A stretch of 43,801 nt of DNA from Myxococcota bacterium (GTDB lineage: Bacteria > Myxococcota_A > UBA9160 > SZUA-336). The position numbers and the translations under genes are program-made. The DNA is taken from NCBI GenBank assembly GCA_035498015.1, contig DATKAO010000233.1, forward strand, positions 1 to 43,801. Direction: 5' to 3'. Below, piece by piece: positions 38,798 to 43,801 of this stretch. Positions within the stretch are counted from its first letter, which is position 1, and each line of letters starts with the position of its first letter. Below the pieces are notes generated by a model. The model made no database searches. It was not told where the DNA came from and saw only the letters and a list, made by a program, of their open reading frames with translations.

Positions 38798-39645
38798 CCG
38801 GGATGCGCGGGCTCGCCGTCCAGCGCGGCCACTGCACCGAGCGCGCCGCAGAAGGCGCCGTGCTCGGGGAAGTGCGCCGTCGCGCCGTGCATCGCAGTGA
38901 CCCAGGTGAGGATCTGCGCCAGCTCGGGGTTGTGCAGGAGCGTCGAGCCGCAGTAGAGCACCGCGGTCGCGCCGGTCGTGCGCGCGAGGTTTCCGCAGAT
39001 CAGGCCGATGTTCTCGCCGATCATGCCGATCAGCGCGTGAGCCAGGTCATTGGGCTCGCGCGAGTCGAGCTTGGCGAAGCTCGACGCGTTCAAGTCACCG
39101 GGCAGCTCGATCTCGCCGCCGGGGTAGATGTCGCGCACCAGGAGATCGACCTTGCGCCGGTCGCCGCGCGCGGCGAGCGCACACACCTGGTCGAACGAGT
39201 CGACGCCCAGCAGGAGCTTGGCGAGCCCCATCAGCGTGCCGCCGCCCAGCGCGCTGCCGCCGATGCGCCGCGCCTTCCCCCGCTCGAGCAGGAGCACCGA
39301 CGTGCCCGTGCCGACGGCCGCCACGAGATACTTTTCGGGCAGCGCGAGGCCGGTGCGCGCCGCGAGCAGCGGCGCTCCGAGCGCCCACGCGCTGAATTCG
39401 GGCACCGTGCGCACCTCGACCCCGTCGAGCTCGCGCGCCAGGCGCGCCGCGCCGCCGCCGGTCGCGATCACGCGCTCGGGCCGCCACTCGCGCAGACACG
39501 CCCGCACGGCGGAGATGTCGCGCGAGGGGAATTTCACGGTCAGAAGCTCCGTCGGAGCGGGCAGCACCAGCTTGCAGAGCGTGGCGCCTGCGTCGGCGCC
39601 GACCGTGGCCCCACCGGCACCCCGGCCACGGATTGTGTTGGACAT
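38794..39645 (-). CDS. coaW: Type II pantothenate kinase
   Basis: A 283-residue kinase matching the Staphylococcus/eukaryotic-type PanK-II family. It has an N-terminal phosphate loop (VGADAGATLCKLV), a catalytic-type Glu83 in VPEFSAWALG, AAVGTGTSVLLLE, RRIGGSALGGGTLMGLAKLLLG, a LVRDIYPGGEIELPGDLNASSF block and ALIGMIGENIG. It phosphorylates pantothenate in CoA synthesis. PanK-II is not the usual bacterial form (types I and III dominate) and tends to resist CoA feedback. The start is ATG 39645, nine bases after a TATTCT box. Confidence 0.85.
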   Translation of the reverse strand: MSNTIRGRGAGGATVGADAGATLCKLVLPAPTELLTVKFPSRDISAVRACLREWRPERVIATGGGAARLARELDGVEVRTVPEFSAWALGAPLLAARTGLALPEKYLVAAVGTGTSVLLLERGKARRIGGSALGGGTLMGLAKLLLGVDSFDQVCALAARGDRRKVDLLVRDIYPGGEIELPGDLNASSFAKLDSREPNDLAHALIGMIGENIGLICGNLARTTGATAVLYCGSTLLHNPELAQILTWVTAMHGATAHFPEHGAFCGALGAVAALDGEPAHPG

Positions 39646-39654
39646 ACGCGGCGC

Positions 39655-39660
39655 AGAATA
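39655..39660. promoter_or_regulatory. Shared divergent -10 region
   Basis: Read on the minus strand these bases are TATTCT, nine bases before the coaW ATG. Read on the plus strand, GAATAT overlaps the same bases, 17 bases after TTGTGT, and would serve the ExeA-like gene at 39711. Confidence 0.42.
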
Positions 39661-39710
39661 TCACCCTGCCCCACCAGCCGGCGGACGGGGCGGCTGAGCG
39701 AGGGGCCTTG

Positions 39711-41345
39711 ATGTACACGGGGTTCTACGGATTGCGCGAGAAGCCGTTCTCGCTCGCGCCCGATCCCCGATACCTGTTCCTGTCGGCTTCGCACCGCGAG
39801 GCGCTCGCCCACCTGCTGTACGGGATCGAAGAGGGCGAGGGCTTCATCGAGGTCATCGGCCAGGTCGGCACGGGCAAGACCACCCTGTGCCGCACGCTGC
39901 TCGACCGGATCGGGAGCGACGCCGAGATCGCGTACATCTTCAACCCGAGCCCGAGCGAGGTCGAGCTGCTGTCGGCCATCAACCGCGAGTTCGGGCTGCC
40001 CACCGCGGCGCGCACGCGCACCGACCTGCTCGACGCGTTGAATCACTTCCTCCTGGAGAAGAACGCCGCGGGCCGGCGCGTCCTCTTGGTGATCGACGAA
40101 GCGCAGAACCTCGACCCGGCGGTGCTCGAGCAGGTGCGGTTGTTGTCGAACCTGGAGACCGACCGCGCGAAGCTCTTGCAGATCGTGCTGATCGGTCAGC
40201 CGGAGCTCGAAGAGAACCTGTCGCGCTCCGACCTGCGCCAGCTGCGGCAGCGCATCACCGTGCGCTGGTCGCTGAAGCCCCTGTCACGGCCCGAAGTCAT
40301 CGAGTATCTCGAGCACCGGCTGCGCGTCGCGGGGCTCGCGGACCCGCGGCTCTTCACGGCCGGCGGACTGCGCGCACTCACCCGCGCCTCGCGCGGCATT
40401 CCGCGGCTGATCAACGCGCTCGCCGACCGCGCGCTGCTCGCGGGCTACACCGAAGGCCGGCGCGAGATCGACGCCAAGCTGGTGCGCAAGGCGGCGCGCG
40501 AGCTGCCGGCCACCGAGCTCGGGGGCTGGCGCGACGCGACCGGGCTGCGGCGCGGTCTGGCGCTGGGGCTGGTCGCTGCCGGGCTGGCGATCGGGCTCCT
40601 GATCACCGCGTTCCTGCCGCGCACGCGCGCGGCGGCCCCGCCCGCTCCGGCGGCGCCGCCCGTCGCGCCCGCCAGTGTCTCGCTCGCTCCGGTGCCGCTG
40701 GCGCCGCCCCTGCCGTCGCGCATCGACGGTCTCTCGACCAACGCGAGCGCGGCCGACGCGCTCGAAGCGCTGCTCGGCGCCTGGGGCTACCGGCAGCCGG
40801 TCGGCGGCGAGCTCGACCCGAACCTGTTCCCCGACGCCGTGCGCTCGATCGCGCCCCTGCTCGTGCTCTCGACTCACGGCACGCCCGAAATGCTCTCCGC
40901 GCTCGACCTGCCCGCGATCCTCGAGCTCGAGCCGCGCGCCGGCGAGCGCCGCTACGTGGCCGTGATCGGCATGGACGACGCCGGCCGCGCGCACCTGGGC
41001 ATGGCGAACGACGAGCTCGAGCTCGACCGCAGCGAGCTGCAGCGGCTGTGGACCGGCCGGGTGTTCTACTTGTGGACCAACTTCGAGTCACTGCCCTCGC
41101 TCTCGCCCGGCATGAAGGGACCGGCGGTGCGCTGGCTGCAGGCGCGACTCACCGAGCTCCACTATCTCAAGTCGGGCGATGCGACGGGTGAGTACGACGA
41201 GCTCACGCAGAAGGCCGTGAAGGCGTTCCAGACCGCCACCTCGCTCACGCCCTCCGGTGAGGTCGGCCCCGAGACGATGATCGCGCTGTACCAGGCGCTC
41301 GACTACACCACGCCGCGGCTGTACGCCGCGAGAGAGGACTCGTGA
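39711..41345 (+). CDS. ExeA/GspA-like AAA ATPase with peptidoglycan-binding domain
   Basis: A 544-residue inner-membrane protein. The cytoplasmic AAA domain (about 1-265) has the ExeA opening MYTGFYGLREKPFSLAPDP, Walker A GQVGTGKTT (50-58), and Walker B LLVIDEAQNL. A membrane helix (about 285-305) is followed by a periplasmic part. A C-terminal peptidoglycan-binding domain is present (SPGMKGPAVRWLQARLTELHYL). In Aeromonas, ExeA with ExeB uses ATP to place the type II secretin through the wall. The next gene is GspB-like, so the pair is intact, but no secretin or other type II gene is in view. A ribosome site AGGGG precedes the ATG. Confidence 0.92.
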   Translation: MYTGFYGLREKPFSLAPDPRYLFLSASHREALAHLLYGIEEGEGFIEVIGQVGTGKTTLCRTLLDRIGSDAEIAYIFNPSPSEVELLSAINREFGLPTAARTRTDLLDALNHFLLEKNAAGRRVLLVIDEAQNLDPAVLEQVRLLSNLETDRAKLLQIVLIGQPELEENLSRSDLRQLRQRITVRWSLKPLSRPEVIEYLEHRLRVAGLADPRLFTAGGLRALTRASRGIPRLINALADRALLAGYTEGRREIDAKLVRKAARELPATELGGWRDATGLRRGLALGLVAAGLAIGLLITAFLPRTRAAAPPAPAAPPVAPASVSLAPVPLAPPLPSRIDGLSTNASAADALEALLGAWGYRQPVGGELDPNLFPDAVRSIAPLLVLSTHGTPEMLSALDLPAILELEPRAGERRYVAVIGMDDAGRAHLGMANDELELDRSELQRLWTGRVFYLWTNFESLPSLSPGMKGPAVRWLQARLTELHYLKSGDATGEYDELTQKAVKAFQTATSLTPSGEVGPETMIALYQALDYTTPRLYAAREDS

Positions 41346-42388
41346 GCACGATCCTCGACGCCCTGCGCAAGCTGCAGCGCGAGCGCAGCGCCACGCAGTC
41401 GCGCGACCTGCGCGGCTCGGTGACCGACGACATCCCCAAGCCGCGGCGCAGGCGGCGCGGCGGAAGCCGCGTGGTGTCACTCGGCCTGGCCGTCGTGCTG
41501 CTCGCGGCGGCGGCCGGCGGCGGCGCGTGGCTGTACAAGAGCGGGAAGCTCAAGCCGCTGCTCTCGCGCGCGCCCGCTGCGCCGGCTCCGGCAGTCACTG
41601 CCGACGACGACGCCAACGGGGACCCGTACGCGGGTCTCGACGACCTTCCGAGCGACGACGACGCGGCCATGGATCAGGCGACCGCCGCGACGCCGCCCCC
41701 TCCGACCCCTGCGCCGGTCGCGGCTCCTCCCGCGCCGGCGACTCCGCAGCAGGCCGCGCCTGCGCCCGCGCCGGCACCGGTCAACGCCGTGGCCCAGGCG
41801 CGCGGGCAGGCCGAGGCCGACGCCGAGCGCGCCCGGCTCGCACAGATCCAGGCGCAGGCGGCCGCGCAGCAAGCGGCCGCCGCCGCCGCCGCGCGCCAGC
41901 AGGCCGAGACCCTGGCCGCGCAGGAGCGTGCCGCCGCCGAGGCCGCCGCTGCGGCGGCAGCCCCGCCTCCGCCACCTGCGCCCGAGCCGGCCGCGCCGCC
42001 CGCGCAGGTCGCGGCCGCGACTCCGCCGCCCGCCGCGGCGCCCAAGCCGGCGCCGAAGCCGAAGGCCAAGGCGGCGCCCAAGCCCGCGGCCCCCAAGGCC
42101 GCCGCCAAGCCCGCGCCGCGCGAAGTGACTCGCGCCGGCGAGCCCGATCCGACGAGTGACTCGTACGCGGCAGCCCAGCCGGCCGCCTTCCCGCCGGTGC
42201 GGGTCGAGAGCATTCGCTGGCATCCGGTGAAGGAGCGTCGGAGTGTGAGCTTGCGCTTCGAGCAGCAGAACGTGACCGAGGCGCACGAGGGCGACACCGT
42301 GGCGGGCGTGCTCGTCTACCGCATCGACCCCGGCGCCGTGGAGCTCCGCGTCGGCTCGACCAGCCGAGTGATCCGCCCCGTGCCTTGA
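41342..42388 (+). CDS. GspB/ExeB-like secretion accessory protein
   Basis: A 348-residue protein with the family start MSTILDALRKLQRERSA, an Arg-rich patch and a membrane helix (VVSLGLAVVLLAAAAGGGAWLY, about 40-62). A long Ala/Pro/Gln-rich spacer (about 80-265) follows. The C-terminal GspB domain (VRVESIRWHPVKERRSVSLR ... AHEGDTVAGVLVYRIDPGAVEL) resembles a periplasmic HR-type domain. It works with the ExeA-like ATPase just upstream, with which it overlaps as GTGA. The next gene overlaps it as TTGA. Confidence 0.88.
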   Translation: MSTILDALRKLQRERSATQSRDLRGSVTDDIPKPRRRRRGGSRVVSLGLAVVLLAAAAGGGAWLYKSGKLKPLLSRAPAAPAPAVTADDDANGDPYAGLDDLPSDDDAAMDQATAATPPPPTPAPVAAPPAPATPQQAAPAPAPAPVNAVAQARGQAEADAERARLAQIQAQAAAQQAAAAAAARQQAETLAAQERAAAEAAAAAAAPPPPPAPEPAAPPAQVAAATPPPAAAPKPAPKPKAKAAPKPAAPKAAAKPAPREVTRAGEPDPTSDSYAAAQPAAFPPVRVESIRWHPVKERRSVSLRFEQQNVTEAHEGDTVAGVLVYRIDPGAVELRVGSTSRVIRPVP

Positions 42389-43467
42389 CGCTGGACGTCG
42401 GCGCCGAGCTCGAGCTCGCGATCGAGCGCCTGGCCGCTGGCGGCGACGGCGTCGCGCGCGCCGACGGGCTCGCCGTGTTCGTGCCGCGCTCCGCGCCCGG
42501 CGATCGCGTGCGCGCGCGCATCACGCACGTGGCGCCGCGCTTTGCGCGTGCCGAGATCGAGTCGGTGCTGGCGCCCGGCCCGGGGCGACGCGATCCGCCC
42601 TGCCCGTACTACGCGCGCTGCGGCGGCTGCTCGTGGCTGCACCTGACCGAGGCGGAGCAGCTCGACGCGCGTGCGGCGATCGCGCGCGAGGCGCTGCTGC
42701 GCATCGGCCGGCGCGCCGATCTGCCCGTGATCGAGCGCATTCCGGCGCCGCGGGCGCTGGGCTACCGCGCACGGGCGCGGGTCGCCTGGTCGGAGGGCCG
42801 GGTCGGGTTCCGCGCGCGCGCCTCGCACGAGGTGGTCGACGTCGAGACCTGCGCCGTGCTCGACCCCGACACCCAGGCGGCCCTCGCCGAGCTGCGCGCC
42901 GAGCGCCCGCGCGGCGCGGGCGAGCGCGAGATCCGCGGCCTGGCGGGCGGCGATGCCGAGCTCGACGTCGAGCCTGGCGCCTTCTTCCAGGCCAACCGCG
43001 CGCTCTGGGCGCGCTGGCTCGAGTGCGTGCTCGAGCTGTGTGGCTCGGGCGAACGCGCGGTCGAGCTCTACTGCGGAGCCGGCTTCTACACCCGGCGACT
43101 CACTCGCCAATTCGCGCGCGTGGTCGCGGTCGAGCGCTCGCCCGAAGCCGCGCGCAGCGCCGCGCGCAACAGCACGGCCGAGCTCGTGGCCGAAGCCGCG
43201 GAGCGCTGGGCGCCGAGTCACTTGGCGGCGGCGCGGCCCGAGCTCGTGCTGCTCAACCCGCCGCGCACCGGCTGTCACGCGTCGGTCGCGGAGGCGATCG
43301 GAGCTTCGAGTGCACGGCGCGTGGTGTACGTCTCGTGCGATCCCTCGACGCTGGCGCGCGATCTCGTGCGCATCGGGGAACGCTTTCGCATCGCGCGGCT
43401 CGTGCTGCTCGACGCGCTGCCGCAGACTCACCACGTGGAGCTCGTGGCCGCGCTGCAAGCAGATTGA
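42385..43467 (+). CDS. TrmA/RlmD-family RNA uracil-C5 methyltransferase
   Basis: A 360-residue SAM-dependent enzyme. An N-terminal TRAM-like RNA-binding domain is followed by a [4Fe-4S] cluster site (Cys73, Cys79, Cys82, probably Cys156), which is typical of RlmC/RlmD. The methyltransferase domain has VELYCGAGFYT, LLNPPRTG and VYVSCDPSTLARD with nucleophile Cys318, then DALPQTHHVEL with the base Glu. It forms 5-methyluridine in 23S rRNA or tRNA. It is about 70 residues shorter than E. coli RlmD. The TTG start overlaps the previous stop as TTGA. The TTGACA promoter of the next element begins at its stop codon. Confidence 0.92.
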   Translation: MTLDVGAELELAIERLAAGGDGVARADGLAVFVPRSAPGDRVRARITHVAPRFARAEIESVLAPGPGRRDPPCPYYARCGGCSWLHLTEAEQLDARAAIAREALLRIGRRADLPVIERIPAPRALGYRARARVAWSEGRVGFRARASHEVVDVETCAVLDPDTQAALAELRAERPRGAGEREIRGLAGGDAELDVEPGAFFQANRALWARWLECVLELCGSGERAVELYCGAGFYTRRLTRQFARVVAVERSPEAARSAARNSTAELVAEAAERWAPSHLAAARPELVLLNPPRTGCHASVAEAIGASSARRVVYVSCDPSTLARDLVRIGERFRIARLVLLDALPQTHHVELVAALQAD

Positions 43468-43493
43468 CAGCGCTGCTCGACGAAAAATAGAAT
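43464..43493 (+). promoter_or_regulatory. Strong promoter upstream of the terminal non-coding region
   Basis: A perfect -35 TTGACA (43464-43469), 18 bases, and TAGAAT (43488-43493, five of six consensus bases). It is one of the two best sigma-70-type matches in the window and overlaps the trmA-like stop codon. Transcription would start near 43500. Confidence 0.75.
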
Positions 43494-43499
43494 CCGCCC

Positions 43500-43680
43500 G
43501 TCGGTGGCGGAGCGAGCGGGGAGATCTGAGCCAGCCTACCGAAGGTTCGGGGCGGAGCATCAGCAGCTTGTAGTCGACAGCGAGTGCAGAAGCTGAGTGT
43601 CCATCGCTTCCCCGCGGTCGGAGAGAAAATCCAGCGAGTGTTGCAACGGGTCCTGCGACCGAAACGTCGCAGGACCCGTC
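43500..43680 (+). ncRNA. Candidate structured RNA of about 180 bases
   Basis: No gene is readable from 43468 to the end of the window (334 bases). Between the promoter and a perfect hairpin terminator the RNA can fold. GCGGGGA (43516-43522) pairs with TTCCCCGC (43608-43615), closing a junction that holds a small CCGA/TCGG hairpin (43539-43550) and a longer stem from 43554-43602 with CAGCTT/AAGCTG at its top. About 30 unpaired bases then lead into the terminator. I found no tmRNA, RNase P, 4.5S or rRNA signature. Length would suit 6S RNA, but its pairing was not reproduced. It could instead be a leader with a riboswitch for a gene outside the window. Confidence 0.45.
43646..43679 (+). terminator. 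Perfect 14-bp hairpin
   Basis: ACGGGTCCTGCGAC (43646-43659) and its exact reverse complement (43666-43679) flank the loop CGAAAC. The following bases, CGCTTCT, give only a short pyrimidine tract. It is the strongest hairpin in the window and probably ends the RNA started at 43500, or attenuates a downstream gene. Confidence 0.7.
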
Positions 43681-43696
43681 GCTTCTCGGGTCGTCG

Positions 43697-43716
43697 GTTT
43701 CGTCGCCCGACGAAAC
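43697..43716 (+). repeat. Second hairpin after the terminator
   Basis: GTTTCGT pairs with ACGAAAC around a CGCCCG loop. A third small stem (TGACCG / CGGTCA, 43724-43744) follows. Beyond it, to 43801, I see no gene or clear signal. Confidence 0.5.
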
Positions 43717-43801
43717 GCCCGTGTGACCGCTGATCATCCGGTCAGTCAGTGATGGGTCGGGCGATCGTCGTCGGAATTTCGCCGGCTGCGATCCCACTCG
43801 T

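Noticed and set aside
43500-43680. tmRNA, RNase P RNA, 4.5S RNA or start of an rRNA operon
   Set aside because: The tmRNA ends, RNase P GAGGAAAGUCC core, SRP GGAAGGAAGCAGCC loop and 16S 5' sequence are all absent.
1-43801. Transposons, prophage, CRISPR arrays or defence islands
   Set aside because: No transposase, integrase, phage structural, Cas or restriction genes, and no regularly spaced repeats were seen.

Overview
The window is a GC-rich (roughly 70% by eye) stretch of bacterial chromosome, almost fully coding, with very short intergenic gaps. The gene set points to an aerobic Gram-negative relative of the deltaproteobacterial/Myxococcota/Desulfobacterota groups. It has lipobox lipoproteins, PEP-CTERM proteins, an ExeA/GspB pair, an oxidase locus with SCO and SURF1, and an rplU-rpmA-obg-proB...proA-nadD-rsfS-gpmI-comF cluster. 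I cannot name the genus. No insertion sequence, prophage, CRISPR array or plasmid function was seen.

Layout. 1-427: 3' end of rpoD. 671-3216: a lipoprotein-type subtilisin-like protease and an NTF2-fold protein. 3210-9953 (minus): a compact respiratory operon, read from cytochrome c4 through a 40-residue membrane protein, oxidase subunits II, I, III and IV, a second subunit III, a small CxxC membrane protein, a CusF-SCO fusion and SURF1. 10145-11181: an apparently self-regulated TetR gene coupled to an NTF2-fold gene. 11109-12757: two PEP-CTERM proteins. 12900-12976: tRNA-Pro(CGG). 13011-16564: CDF metal exporter, quinolinate synthase, a PNPOx-like flavoprotein and a HAD phosphatase. 16508-18868: a lipoprotein, a PfkB kinase, a bifunctional-nuclease-domain protein and an 81-residue orphan. 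18909-20240: a secretin-domain-like lipoprotein. 20371-24084: greA, trxB and a GH35 glycosidase. 24118-25182: a PAS-DHp-receiver protein without an ATPase domain.

25352-35338 (minus) is a long housekeeping cluster running from L21/L27 through Obg, proline synthesis, NAD synthesis, RsfS and phosphoglycerate mutase to ComF. A polytopic spermidine-synthase-like protein and a lipoprotein sit between proB and proA. 35353-37612 holds a nitronate-monooxygenase-like enzyme and a FAD oxidoreductase. 37709-43467 holds an AMIN-domain envelope protein, a type II pantothenate kinase, ExeA/GspB-like proteins and a TrmA-family RNA methyltransferase. The last 334 bases hold no gene but contain a strong promoter, a foldable region and a perfect 14-bp hairpin, which together look like a non-coding RNA gene or a structured leader.

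Genome-wide habits show through. Many genes overlap their upstream partner as GTGA or ATGA. About a dozen genes have a -10-like box only 6-11 bases before the start codon and no Shine-Dalgarno sequence, suggesting leaderless mRNAs. Two or three genes appear to start at CTG. The heptamer GA(C/G)TCAC is strikingly common on both strands and in several reading frames.
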